From Chaetorhynchus papuensis (taxonomy: Eukaryota > Chordata > Aves > Passeriformes > Rhipiduridae): a stretch of 64,000 nt of DNA. The translations under genes and the position numbers were made by a program. Under the pieces are notes generated by a model that had not been told where the DNA came from, did no database searches, and worked only from the letters and a program-made list of their open reading frames with translations. Location of the stretch: assembly GCA_013396525.1 (NCBI GenBank), contig VWYX01000396.1:434001-498000 (forward strand). Direction: 5' to 3'. Below are positions 50,001 to 58,299 of this stretch, piece after piece. Numbering within the stretch: position 1 is the first letter of the stretch; every line of letters starts with the position of its first letter.

Positions 50001-52850
50001 AATGGGAACTACATCTCACAGATAGTGAGAATCAAGACAGTGCCTTAGTAACATTTGTGATGGTAGAATATACTTATGACCCTTGAAAGCACACATCTGA
50101 TGGTCAGACTGTTCACTACTCCTCTGCTAATCTGGAATGTATGGATGTGGTGTAGGAAGGTGGGAGGGGAGGAGGAATTTGCTGCAAGTCTCTTGTTCTG
50201 GTGCTGTCATGGCTACATGGTCTCACCCTTCTCATGTCTGGGAAACGGCCAGGAGGTAAATGTCACTGCAGAAGTACTGCCTCTGTCTCCTAAACCTCCC
50301 CCTGGATACAGGGTGGGTGGGTGAATTACTGGCTCCTGCACAAACCTCCTCCCTTGCAGCAACAGTGCGTTGCTGCTGTTTATCCAAGGCTCAGGCCATC
50401 AGCTGGCAACAGCTACCAGGCTCCAGCTATGCTGACTCTGAGCATATCTGATTAACCAGCTGGGAAAAGTGAAAATCAGGCAAAAGCTACAAACCTCAGG
50501 ATGATCTGGGAGGTGTGTGCTTATCCAGCTCCCCAGGTGACAGCCACTGCTCTGCAGCAGGGCTCACTACAGGAAAAATATTTTTGTTTTCCTGAGGGTT
50601 AATCTGGCTTACCTCATTGCCCGGAAACACAGCCCCTGCGTGAGCCCCTTAGTTTGATGCTTGGCTTGTAATTAGGGTGCCCAGCCCTCTCCCTAATGGC
50701 TGACGGCCCCAGCATAGAGATGGGGGGCTGGTAAAATATGACAATCTGTCAAAATAGGTTTTTAACAAATAAATCTGAAAATAGGTCTGAAACAATAGGT
50801 CTAGAAATCACTCAGAAGAAGGCAGGCTTGTTTCAAGGCTTGGATTCATCTGGCCAATTTCCACCCAAGTGCCTGTAACTTGTGTTTCTTATTAGCTGGC
50901 TCGGAGCTGTTGGATGCCTTGAGCTAATGGGAAACACTAGGCATGGAGACTACAGCACAATTTGGGCAAACAAGTGGGACCCTACTGTGCAATTAAGCCC
51001 ATCCACAAGGCTGCTCAAGGCCAGTTTGATCCAGGTCCAAGCTCACCTGCTATTTATAGAGATCTGGAGGAATGGGCTCAAAAATCCCTGCTTTTTCCCT
51101 GTGTAACTGCAGTTGTAATAGATTAAACATGGATAGTCTCTAGGCTGCTGCAAGAGCTGCTTTCCAGTGTTCTTGCAGGACAGCTGGGGCTCCCTTTCTC
51201 AACAAACCCCACCATACTGGACTTAAGGATATCTGAGTCCATCCAAACTGTCATGCAGAGCCACAGCATTTGTGTCATGCCTGACACAAACATTAAACTG
51301 CAACACAGCTCTGTGGTGACAGCAGGGAAATGTGTGCTCCCCACTCCTCCCCTCTCTTCTCCACAGCTCATCCCAAACCCTAGAGGATCAAAAGTTGCTG
51401 GTTTGGAAATGAGATTTAATAATTCCCAGGACATCATCTGTTGAATATGATTAAGAGGGATGGTCAGAAGCTGTTTCCTGATCTGGGCTGCTTTAACATG
51501 TCTGCCTTGTAAGCAGTCAGAAGAAATAACATGTAAAGAGATCCAGTTTCATCTTGAGTTGCTCAAATTGTGTTAATGTGTCATAAACCATTAATTCTGA
51601 TACAAACTGCAACATGTAGTAACACGTAACCACTGTTTCTTTCCAAGCCCTAATGGTCTTTTGTTTGTCTCCTATTACTAATGTTTAATTACAGAAAGTG
51701 CCATTATAGCTCCTGATTCTCTGTTTAGCAAGGTACGGTGATTTAGACTGTGAGGCAATCACACTGGACACACAGCAACTTTTCAACTTATCTCTAGGTA
51801 GCAATGAACTGAAGGAGAAGATATTTGCTTTTAATGTACAAGCAGAAATTAGCCATAAACCCTGCATAGAGACAGAAATCTTTCTGACAAGGAAAGGTAG
51901 CCATGTTTGCTAAACAACACAAATCTAACAATATTTTTTATAAATGAGAGAATTATGTACTTGTACAAAACACACAGTGCTTCACTCTATTAATGGCAAT
52001 ATGCATGGCAAGCCTGGAGGAAAGCATTTTGTGCAAATGGAGGAGGAACACATGCAGCCAAGACTCACTGGATCTCCAGATCCTGGGTCAGTCCAGATGA
52101 GCTGAAGATCTATGTAGCATATTGTGCTCCTAAGCAGGTTTTGCTGCCTCTGGTAGGCATCTACATGACAAAATAGGCACAGACATATACAGTGGTCATG
52201 CTCAGTATGGCTAAAGACAGAAGTTTTGTCCTCACAACTATGGATGTGTTTGTTATACGGCCCGTGTTAATCCCTGCTAGCTGGAACTTGAATAGGGTTA
52301 TAGGGTGATAAGAAAGTTGGGGGTTTTTTTGGAATGGGAATGTTTTAAATATCTCTGTTTCCCAAACTGCAGAGACAATTCTTATAGTGGCAGGACAGCC
52401 AACATCTCCTCTAAGTGGCCACTGTGACACCCAGGTCCCCATAGAAATGAGGCTTTCCCTCTCAGGGCCACCTCCCCAGCTTGGCTGAATTCCAAGTGCT
52501 TCACTTTTCTCATTTCAACCCCATGCTGAGAACAGTCATGTCTCAATCTGCTAAAGCAAGAATGATTTTAATCTGTTGTCTTTTTGTTCTTGCAAGTTAC
52601 TGGCAGAATGTACGAGTTCAATACGCGGTCGGGGGCCCGGAGGTGGAAGAAGAGCAATGAGCCCCTTCAGCCAGGGCTGGCTGTGCAGGTAATATCCAGT
52701 GCCACAGACAAGAGTGGCCAAGGGACAGAGAGAGCAGAGGCACCAAGCAAAAAAGAACCTTCAGAGAAGAGGAAAGAGCTGACTGCAGCAACAAACCAGC
52801 TGCCAAGCCCTCAGCATGGCAATCAGAAACACCAGGCCAGCCTGGGCTGA
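19952..52850 (+). CDS. CDHR3: CDHR3 gene, 20 coding exons (whole coding span)
   Basis: This is cadherin-related family member 3, a type I membrane protein of the cadherin superfamily. In mammals it is found on multiciliated airway cells, and in people it is the receptor used by rhinovirus C. The 20 exons below join without a frameshift or internal stop into 865 to 883 residues. Numbering from the Met at 19,976 with the short form of exon 4, the order is signal peptide 1-16, six EC repeats to about 675, a Thr-rich stalk, a transmembrane helix at about 702-727 and a cytoplasmic tail. Linker motifs such as DKNEHP, NVNDEGP, DINDNPP and VNDEEP mark the repeat ends. Segment lengths match human almost residue for residue. 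All introns are GT-AG except intron 10, which appears to be GC-AG. Intron sizes run from 104 bases (intron 5) to about 3.6 kb (intron 6). The assignment is secure; exact splice choices at exons 4, 10/11, 16/17 and 20 are inferred. Confidence 0.96.
21661..21755 (+). repeat. 44-base tandem repeat, about two copies
   Basis: CTGTAGCAGCTTTTTACCTT begins at 21,678 and again at 21,722, each time followed by a GCAGC(C/T)CTG string. The flanks repeat GCAGCTGTAG. It abuts the LTR-like fragment in CDHR3 intron 1 and may be part of the same insertion. Confidence 0.65.
21770..22150 (-). mobile_element. LTR-like fragment, antisense in CDHR3 intron 1
   Basis: Read on the minus strand, a TGTTGGGGAAT start (ending at 21,971 on +) is followed by a TATAAATT box near 21,920-21,930. 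Next come a CpG-containing leader (CACGACC, GCGTGTGC, CACCGTGGTG) and a TTATTAAATACTGAG string. This order resembles an avian endogenous retrovirus LTR with promoter and poly(A) parts. The outer limits are uncertain, no target-site duplication was found, and no internal retroviral genes accompany it, so it would be a solo or broken LTR. Confidence 0.45.
23336..23538 (+). CDS. CDHR3: CDHR3 exon 2: EC1, first part
   Basis: The acceptor is CTTGCAG and the donor AGA|GTGAGT, ending on phase 0. It encodes the first half of EC1, including the VEENSAAG strand typical of the cadherin N-terminal calcium-site glutamate region. It also carries the IVNSNPLTEAF block, which is identical to the human sequence I recall. 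A YNFSV sequon is present. Intron 1 before it holds the LTR-like fragment and a 44-base tandem repeat. Confidence 0.95.
24681..24925 (-). mobile_element. CR1 LINE 3' end, antisense, in CDHR3 intron 2
   Basis: ATCATAGAATTAACAGAATA then TTTGGAAGGGTCCCTTCAGG is the reverse complement of a CR1 3' end. The downstream CTGGGCAGCCTGTTCCAGTG and GTGAAAAACGTTTTCCTGAT strings are standard CR1 sequence in the same orientation. The copy is truncated and old. Confidence 0.93.
26000..26230 (+). other. Pyrimidine-rich block in CDHR3 intron 2
   Basis: This is C/T-dominated sequence with several overlapping open frames that look compositional. Its texture resembles the blocks at about 3,570-4,240, 16,770-17,330 and 30,600-30,830. 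I cannot tell whether these are copies of one old repeat. Confidence 0.4.
26886..27054 (+). CDS. CDHR3: CDHR3 exon 3: EC1 end and EC1-EC2 linker
   Basis: The acceptor is TTTTCAG and the donor CAAA|GTAAGA, ending on phase 1. The translation opens VVTTGNPVLDYETMP, with the DYE motif, and runs through FDLQIFVED to the linker QVTDKNEHPVF, a recognisable DxNE/P calcium-binding linker. The block VVTTG is shared with human. This fixes the frame and the join with exon 2. Confidence 0.96.
29278..29393 (+). CDS. CDHR3: CDHR3 exon 4: start of EC2, tandem acceptors
   Basis: This exon encodes the first strands of EC2, with the core IYMLEGTPPQRIYQADAADPEN before the donor AAA|GTAAGT (phase 0). Two in-frame acceptors are possible. 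TTTTACCCAG gives a start at 29,278 and has the better pyrimidine tract. CCGTGCAG gives a start at 29,308, drops ten residues and restores the spacing between the PVF linker and the YMLE strand seen in human. Homology favours 29,308 and splice-site strength favours 29,278; the drawn span covers both. Confidence 0.85.
31082..31176 (+). CDS. CDHR3: CDHR3 exon 5: EC2 middle
   Basis: The acceptor is CTTTTCAG and the donor TG|GTGAGA, ending on phase 2. It encodes YSLLPATVPFLIKESGAIFS followed by the calcium-binding DYE motif (IDYEKD). It aligns without gaps to the human EC2 segment ending in DFE. Where I recall an N-G-T sequon in human EC2, this protein has S-G-A, so that glycan site is absent. Confidence 0.95.
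31281..31385 (+). CDS. CDHR3: CDHR3 exon 6: EC2 end and EC2-EC3 linker
   Basis: It follows a very short 104-base intron, with acceptor TTTTACAG and donor AT|GTGAGT (phase 2). It encodes YFLNVTVTDPDGLNSTK, whose DPDG turn is a cadherin hallmark, and the linker INVNDEGPYFT. Two N-glycosylation sequons (NVT, NST) are visible. The match to human around VNIVNLNDEVPRF is clear. Confidence 0.96.
32431..32460 (+). repeat. (TTG)n microsatellite in CDHR3 intron 6
   Basis: An imperfect run of TTG triplets (TTGTTGTTATTGTTGCTGTT and onward). It is likely length-variable. Confidence 0.85.
34946..35094 (+). CDS. CDHR3: CDHR3 exon 7: EC3, first part
   Basis: The acceptor is ATCTTGTAG and the donor CCAG|GTAAGA, ending on phase 1. 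It encodes a textbook start to a cadherin repeat: the IPEEQNPGTIV strand and NITAKDPDDEGSPS, nearly identical to human (PGTIVANITAEDPDDEG). The PEE glutamate and the DPDDE cluster are calcium ligands in this family. The long intron 6 before it contains a (TTG)n microsatellite. Confidence 0.97.
36432..36621 (+). CDS. CDHR3: CDHR3 exon 8: EC3 end and EC3-EC4 linker
   Basis: The acceptor is CTGACAG and the donor TTCAG|GTACGG, ending on phase 2. It encodes ATGVLQVTGRIDRDALPLR, with an IDRD calcium motif, and ends in the linker VDDINDNPPEC, the canonical DxNDNPP form. An NIS sequon lies between. The human counterpart (QRIDRDAGELR ... VNDNPATC) aligns at constant length. Confidence 0.97.
36887..37052 (+). 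CDS. CDHR3: CDHR3 exon 9: EC4, first part
   Basis: The acceptor is TTAAACAG and the donor CTTGTG|GTCAGT, ending on phase 0. It encodes KEANENTAPGTFVDLRNYC, then KDIDVDPSNNQFSF, matching the human D-rich turn before NNRFNF. EC4 in both species lacks some of the strict calcium consensus. The donor is weaker than most in this gene, but the join to exon 10 (GRLV-VTGTIDLENP) matches human GKIVLIGDLDYENP in length. Confidence 0.94.
38518..38617 (+). CDS. CDHR3: CDHR3 exon 10: EC4 end, apparent GC donor
   Basis: The acceptor is CTAATTTAG. It encodes VTGTIDLENPANPGVEVY and LTVRVQDIAHPNYS. The end is set by homology. Ending at 38,617 before GCAAGT gives phase 1 and joins exon 11 in frame as NYSNIIYIYI, exactly the human length. 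The nearer GT at 38,622 would throw exon 11 out of frame and reach a stop within about 15 codons. Confidence 0.88.
38763..38861 (+). CDS. CDHR3: CDHR3 exon 11: EC4-EC5 linker and EC5 start
   Basis: The acceptor is ATATTTCCAG and the donor AAAG|GTACAG, ending on phase 1. It encodes IIYIYIRIKPVNEFFPVF, a linker in which VNEF replaces the usual NDN as in human, then SNLSYVFSVSEITK. A stronger-looking GTAAGT lies five bases downstream (38,867) but breaks the frame. Homology across the join (SEITKVGSTIGRVQATD against human SERRPARTRVGQVRATD) supports the upstream donor. Confidence 0.92.
39466..39692 (+). CDS. CDHR3: CDHR3 exon 12: EC5, with Tyr at the human 529 position
   Basis: The acceptor is GTCTCTCAG and the donor GCATCA|GTGAGT, ending on phase 0. 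It encodes IGRVQATDKDWPPNAITYSI, the NIFWISPTKGDVRI strand and LDYETT, the repeat's calcium-binding DYE motif. The tyrosine codon at 39,624-39,626 aligns with human residue 529, which is Cys in the reference and Tyr in the risk-associated, ancestral form. Length and motif order match human EC5. Confidence 0.96.
41357..41528 (+). CDS. CDHR3: CDHR3 exon 13: EC5 end and EC6 start
   Basis: The acceptor is CTTCTTCCAG and the donor GAAG|GTACTG, ending on phase 1. It encodes VTVNVLEVNDEEPVCSPNFF, the EC5-EC6 linker followed by a Cys shared with human (NDEKPIC). Then come SLAVGTNINGFRIECQD and RDSDPRSFRYFINEG, close to human (DSSPRSFRYSI). The frame and ends are firm. Confidence 0.96.
42979..43223 (+). 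CDS. CDHR3: CDHR3 exon 14: EC6 and start of stalk
   Basis: The acceptor is TTTTTGCAG and the donor ACTACA|GTAAGT, ending on phase 0. This is one of the larger exons. It encodes HFIFSPSAGSNTSRLILASR and FDYESG, then a long strand pair ending TGTVTLSIRVIPNPTT. A Thr-rich stretch (TTATTTT) begins the membrane-proximal stalk, as in human (PHPTTIITTT). The ASRFDY and TDDNL blocks are conserved. Confidence 0.97.
43721..43742 (+). repeat. (ACA)n microsatellite in CDHR3 intron 14
   Basis: A short ACAACAACAACAACAAGAAG run within otherwise unremarkable intronic sequence. Confidence 0.75.
45560..45599 (+). repeat. 21-base tandem duplication in CDHR3 intron 14
   Basis: TTCAGTGGTCCATCCCAG at 45,560 is repeated as CTCAGTGGTCCATCCCAG at 45,581. 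It lies about 200 bases before the transmembrane exon. Confidence 0.75.
45798..45982 (+). CDS. CDHR3: CDHR3 exon 15: stalk, transmembrane helix, juxtamembrane tail
   Basis: The acceptor is GTTTTAAAAG and the donor CT|GTGAGT, ending on phase 2. It encodes the stalk end ENLYSPSAWYVPFVI, nearly identical to human (NVYSPSAWYVPFVI). A Leu/Gly-rich helix of roughly 25 residues follows, then basic TRLRSR and a CC pair that could be palmitoylated. The exon is conspicuously GC- and CpG-rich against its AT-rich surroundings, from about 45,840 to 45,980. Confidence 0.96.
47369..47382 (+). CDS. CDHR3: CDHR3 exon 16: 14-base microexon in the tail
   Basis: The acceptor is CATTACAG and the donor CCAG|GTGTGT. 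Fourteen bases take phase 2 to phase 1 and add L-I-N-A-P to the cytoplasmic tail (the first codon is shared with exon 15). Skipping it would shift the frame, so it must be included if exons 17-18 are used as drawn. The pyrimidine tract upstream (ATCTTCTTTTCATTACAG) is strong. Confidence 0.72.
48503..48514 (+). CDS. CDHR3: CDHR3 exon 17: 12-base microexon, optional
   Basis: The acceptor is TTCTATTTCAG and the donor AAAG|GTGAAT. Twelve bases enter and leave on phase 1, adding D-I-P-K. Exon 16 also joins exon 18 in frame without it. The human tail as I recall it is four residues shorter across this interval, which fits a lineage-specific or alternatively used cassette. Confidence 0.55.
48792..48823 (+). 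CDS. CDHR3: CDHR3 exon 18: basic tail segment
   Basis: The acceptor is TTTCTGTAG and the donor GTTGTG|GTAAGT, ending on phase 0. It encodes the lysine-rich EKKKPKKEVVV. The VVV end matches human ERDVVV, which anchors this short exon to the right place and supports its frame. Confidence 0.88.
49440..49502 (+). mobile_element. Short CR1 LINE 3' tail in CDHR3 intron 18
   Basis: TTTGATGATCCTTGTGGGTC followed by CCTTCCAATTCAGGATATTC and TGTGAATCT is a sense-strand CR1 tail of about 60 bases. The upstream part is lost or unrecognisable. Confidence 0.8.
49834..49882 (+). CDS. CDHR3: CDHR3 exon 19: conserved tail motif
   Basis: The acceptor is TTCTTCACAG and the donor CCAG|GTAATA, ending on phase 1. 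It encodes TMTKLNTVFDGEARDP, very close to human TIQMNTIFDGEAIDP. With the start of exon 20 it forms the best-conserved part of the cytoplasmic tail. I know of no established function for it. Confidence 0.95.
52597..52850 (+). CDS. CDHR3: CDHR3 exon 20: terminal coding exon
   Basis: The acceptor is TTGTTCTTGCAAG. It opens VTGRMYEFNTRSGARRWK, matching human VTGEVYEFNSKTGARKWK. The rest is a charged, Ser/Lys/Glu-rich tail of about 66 residues ending at TGA 52,848-52,850. Its end (HGNQKH...) faintly resembles human GNPKNR but stops earlier. A CAG|GTAATA string at 52,686-52,694 could act as an internal donor, so the divergent part of the tail is less sure than the first 20 codons. Confidence 0.9.
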
Positions 52851-55800
52851 GATTGCAAAACCAGAAAGAGGAGTCTGAGGAGAGGGGGTTATCCTCACCA
52901 GCCCCTTAAGGCAGGAACTGACTTCATCTCCCAAAATGAATTCTGCTTTGCTGCTAAGCCAGAGTGTATGAGACTCCAAGGTACCTCCCAACTGACCCCT
53001 GATTTGAGCAGCCAAAGAATCAGATGAGATTTTTCTCTCTATCTCAGCTGTAAAACAAAAGGTGGCCATAAGGTGTGTAAACTGGACCCAAAGGCAGGAT
53101 GAATCTGGATGTACCTTTGGCAGGTGCATGTTAGAGCAGGAGAGAAGAAGAGGAAACAAAGCAGAGTCATGGACAGAAGCATTCAGTGCCCACTGCCTCT
53201 TACAGACAGTGGTAGGTTTCCCCTAGAAGAGCTCTGCACCTCCAGCAGACATGGGCACATCCTCTGACTGCCTTTGGGAATGGCAGCGTACACAGATGTC
53301 CTTTCTCACCAGTGAATGGGGTCTCCTGTCCCTGCTGGGCAACCAAATGGGTGAAAAGCACATCAGGGTGGAAATGTTTGCTGGTAAAAGCTAAAAATAT
53401 TTTCTTTTCATTCAGTATTTTATTTCAGCCCTTCCTTGCCCTCCCATCTTGCTGTAGGAAAGACCATGGCTTAAATGCAGTTCTGGAGTAGAGATAGCCC
53501 ACAGCTTCTTGTGGTATCTCAGGCTGTCATGTCTACACTTTCAGCTTATTTATCTTTCGTAACACTAGCAGCACTCAATATCTTCACCTTTGAGATTTCC
53601 TCTGACACATTTAATGCTTTACAGAATCGAGTGGAACATACTCAAAAGAATAGCGACAGTAAACACATGGGGTGAAATAATCTTTTCTGAGTGTGAGCAT
53701 GTATAATGTAATTGCTGTCTAAGAACCTGATATAAAATAAGCAAACCCGACAAGATTTTATAAAATTATTTTAATCTGAAGAAAAATAATTATAAACAAT
53801 GAGTTAATACTGCATGTCTTGGCTTGTTTTCTTTCCTGATTGCAAAAACGTTTTTTCACAATGAGGGACCGTTATCACGTGGCAAAAGAAAATCTCGGTT
53901 TAAGTTGAGCAGGGGCGGTCAATGAAGATTTTATTCAGTCTCTCACATACATTGTTTTTTGTCATACAACAAAGGACTTGGATGGAGAAATCCACAGTAA
54001 TTTCACCAAGGATCCTACACTTCACAAAAAAACCTGTCATGGTGCTGTGACTCTTTGCTGTGCTCCAAAGGAGTGTCTTGACTCAGGAGCAACTTCCCTA
54101 ACAAACACAAATCATCTCGAGTCAGATTTCATTGCACAATCAGAAACCCAGCGTGTAATGAACACCACAATGATACAGATAGGAAAGAGTGATTTATACT
54201 CTCTGAGCACATTATCAGTTTACTGTGTCCATGGCAATTGTCATAGCATTGTTTGACCCTCCAGCACCAACAGGGCCAGCCACACATTCAGTGGTCCAAC
54301 CCACCATTGTTTGCATTTGTTAGCTGTAAATTTAACACATTAAATTTCTATGCATGCGGTTTTCCAGTGACAGAGAAACTCTGCAGTAACTGGTAGTGCT
54401 GTTGTAACTCTGATCTTCCTAGCACTCTGGCACCAAGCTAGCCATAGGCATACCTGGCACCTCCAGACATTAAATTTTTTTACCTGAAGAAGTTAACTGC
54501 ATTATTTTCATGACAGGAAGACACACAGGTTTTTGTATTTACTTTCCTGGGCATTTCTTTAGGGCAGCTGCTTTGCTTCCTTGATTATTCTCATTTTACT
54601 TCAGTGATTAAGAGATAAATACAATTTTTTTTAAGGGAAGGCAGAGACAGGCAGTAGTTTCAGCCAGGAAACCGGCGAAGAGACAGATGAATACTCATCT
54701 TTCTTTACTACTGTTCCTGCTGCTGAAGTGCACAAACTTATTTCCTTCCTTCTTAGGAGAAAAACCCCAACAGCAGCATAACCTGGTATCACAGCAGGCT
54801 CTGACTCAGTGTATGCAAACACAGTGTCATGGCCAGTGCTGCTGGTGCAACTGCTGGGGGAAAACCAACTGCTCCTGTAGCGGTGCTCATGTACTCCAGC
54901 CTCAGACAGTTGAATAAAGAGGAACCATGGATACAAGAGATGCCAGATCCAAGCACTAACACTGCCCAGAATGACTGCACCCAGCTGAGGTGAGTTTAGC
55001 TGGTGTACTCAGCATTTGGGGGGGCAGGTTTAAGCAAGATGAAGCATCCTGCGAGCCCCACGCAGCTCTCTGCACGAGGGAACAAGTGTGCTGACCACAA
55101 AGCACAGCTTCACCCTTCCTTACCTTGTTGCTTCCATATGTGTGATGCTGATCTCCAGCTCCAACTCATTCTTCATCATGACCTTCCCTATAAAACCTTA
55201 TTTTGGACATGCATAGGGCTACTTTCCTTGCTTGGGATCTACAAAATCAAGGAATAACAAAGTTTTATACGAGCATTAACTTTATACTAAACTGGCACCA
55301 TTTTCCTATCAGCTGCCCCTACTACTATCGATGCTCCTCCCTGTGAAGGAATCAAGAATGAATTCAGGTCTCATTGAGCCAAAGCACATCCGTTCATGTC
55401 TCTGGCTTGTCTTTGGTAGGACAAAAGCAGAGAAGGTAGAACTGACTGACCCAGATGTGCACTTGTTACTTATTGTAACACGTGAAAAAATACTTTGAAT
55501 ATATGTAAAAGCAACATATACATTTTCAAAAAATAGAGATTATAATACACTGTGCAGCACAGCTTTAAATGTTAGAAACCTCTTCTAATTGTCAGATGAA
55601 CTTTTGTGCTTTTTTTATTCAGAAGTGTCACTGGAGAACACAGAGTCAGTGTCTAGAACTGCCACTAGATGGACTGAGAGCAAAGATTAAGTGCAGGTCT
55701 ACACAATAAAAGCATTTGATTATTGGAACTATTAGCTGAGACCATGGGCCCTTTCCATCATTGGAAGCCTTCAGAAGTCAAGAACAGCTGCTGTGGGCTG

Positions 55801-57829
55801 TAGAGAGTCAGAGTAGATGGTGGGAACCTCTCTATTCTTCAACAGCTCTGTTAGTCTCTGTCAACACAAATAGAAGGTGTGAACTTCGGTGCCATTTATT
55901 TTAGAGTGATGGCACTGATAAGCTGAGACGAGAATAGGAGGAAAGGCACCTGGTGGTTCAAGCAGAGTGGCTGGGAGCAACAGTTCCTGACCTACAGCTG
56001 CCTATTGCACGTTACGCAATAATTTTATCTGAAGTTTACAAAAATCAGTGTGAGTTCTGCCACAGCTTTTGATTGCTGTGTCTCCACCTATTATACATCT
56101 CTGAAGTGGTTCCAGACCTCTGGATTGACATTGCTCTGAAAGTCTCGAGAGATTAGGAAAGAGCACAGGTCACTTTTCCTGACAGGGTCTAATTCCCTCA
56201 AGCTGTTAATGTGTGATCACGTTACTGGGGTTTTTGTGCTTTTCTCCTAAGTGAATGTACTTCTAATGCACAAATGTTCTGCTTTCATGCTGGTGTTATA
56301 AATAGCACTTGCAATAAACATCAGAAGTCTCAGCTTCTGGCAATGTAACTTCATTTATACCAAGGAATATAAAAGTGCTGATACTGTTTTTCTTCATGGT
56401 CTCAAAGAGACCTACACATGAGAACAACTTCAGCTGCAGAGATGGAGAATGTCTGCCCAGGAGGCTGCCACTTCGTGACTGCTCACTAGGAGCAGGAGAT
56501 GGTGCTTGGATCCCCTCAGAGAAGGAAGGTCAGAGAAGGGGAGCAATCCTTCTCCTCCTGAGCAAAGAATCTCTCTGCTAGGTTATTTACGAGACCCAGA
56601 TTGCAACACCATAATGTAACTAACATTTAACTAACATTTTAACAGCAATCAGCCACATCTGCATATTGCACATGCCCCAGCTGATGAGTTGTCTGACACC
56701 CCCAGCCACAACAGGCCCTTTGCAAAGCTCCAGCTGAAAGGCTGAACACAGGCTCAGCCTCCACTGGGCTCCATCTGCACATGCCTTGTCTGAACTAGTC
56801 CCTGCAAGCTCTCCATGTTCTCACAGGGGAGATAGAGACAGTGGGGGTGACTTATTAAAAAGCAGACATCTAGAATAGATCAGATGAACTGTGCCCTGAA
56901 AGCAGCTCTTTCTAGATGCCTAGATCAGATATCAATGCCTACAGAGTACACACAAAGGTAAATCAGCTGAGTCTCAGCCCACGTTGTTCAGGTGAGAGCA
57001 GGTCTGTGCCACTGCACCAGTGCCTGGGGAAGCTGAAAATGAGGGAAATGCTGAGCACGGAGGTCAGCCAGGCTCTGCTGCTGCCTGCTCAGATCCCAGG
57101 AGGAGATGGGGCACCATCCACACTTTGTTAGTGCTCCAAGGTCTGTTGGATGCTTTCTGGGACCTCTCTTGGGGTAATTCTTCATCTGGAAGCAGATATC
57201 GTGAGATGTGCATCAAAGCAGCCCAGTAGAAAAGCATGGGCCTGGCCAGGAGATTAAAGAAGACAACTACAAACCTCAGAAAGTTTCTGCAGCAGGCTCT
57301 GTGTTACTGAGTGAAAGACACACTTGCAAACAGAATAGAGAAATCCGTCTTAGTCTGAATTGTATTCAAGGATGGTACAGCTCTACAGTCCTCTGGTACC
57401 AAACTTCAGCTGCTGTGAGTCAATAGATGCCTGGGATTTGATTTTGGGGCGGGGTGCATGCTTAAATTCTGAAGCTTGAGAAGAGCAGTTGGTGAATGAT
57501 ATTGGCAAGGCATGGCTTGGTCTGGCCATGCAGTTGTGCTTCATTTTTGATTCCTTCCTGTGGATACCAGCTGGGGCCATGTAGACTGGAGCAGCAGTTC
57601 TGCGTTTGCACAGGGCACACCTGGATGGGCCCCACCATGCCCAGCACTGCCTGCTGGGCAGCAGTGACAGCCAGCTGCTTCCAGAGGGGCTGAGTGTACC
57701 CAGTGCACATGAACCTCACTCAGGGAGCGTTCCTATCCATATATGCAGCAGGACTGGTGGACCCACAGGTTGCTGTATCTGCACATTGAGCACAGCTCTG
57801 GGCACAGCACCGTGTGAGGGGACAGGGTG
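52851..57829. other. CDHR3 3' flank, no gene seen
   Basis: It presumably begins with the CDHR3 3' UTR, whose end is unknown. I see only short open frames, AT-rich stretches and a few poly(A)-like signals. A CpG-containing patch at about 53,860-53,930 stands out slightly from its surroundings but has no assignable identity. Confidence 0.5.
54913..54918 (+). promoter_or_regulatory. CDHR3: Candidate CDHR3 poly(A) signal AATAAA
   Basis: I found no canonical AATAAA between the CDHR3 stop and this point, which would make a 3' UTR of about 2.1 kb. ATTAAA variants at 54,339 and 54,469 are alternatives. Nothing in the sequence decides which is used. Confidence 0.25.
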
Positions 57830-58288
57830 GAAAGACAGGGAGCTGCTGGAGAGGGCCCAGAAAAGGGCAACAAACACAGTGAGGAGTCTGGAGCATCTCT
57901 CATGAGGACAGACTGCAGGAACTGAACCTGCTTAATCTAGAGAAGACTGAGAAGGGAATCTCAGCATAAATATCTCAAAGACTGATGCCAAGAGAATGTG
58001 CCAGACTATTTTCAGTGATGCCAGTGACAGGATGAGGAGCAATGGCCATAAAAAAAACCCCACAAGAAATTCCACCTCAAAATTAGGAAGAACTTCTTTA
58101 TGTTGAGGGTGGCAGAGCACTGGAACAGGCTGCCCAGGGATGTCATGGAATCTCCGTCTCTGGAGACATTCAAAACCCACCCGGACATGTTCCTGTGTGA
58201 CCTGATTTTGGTGATCCTGCCTTGGCAAGGGGGTTGGACTAGATGTTCTCCAAAACCCCCTTCCAACCCTAATCATTCTGCGATTCTG
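57830..58288 (+). mobile_element. CR1 LINE 3' end, about 460 bases
   Basis: This is the longest and clearest CR1 copy here. It starts around GAGCTGCTGGAGAGGGCCCA-like sequence and passes GGAACAGGCTGCCCAGGGAT. It ends GGGGGTTGGACTAGATG, CTTCCAACCCTAATC, ATTCTGCGATTCTG, the typical terminal repeat. It covers the end of the second reading frame and the 3' UTR; frames inside it are broken. It sits just upstream of the CpG island. Confidence 0.95.
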
Positions 58289-58299
58289 CAACAACAAGA

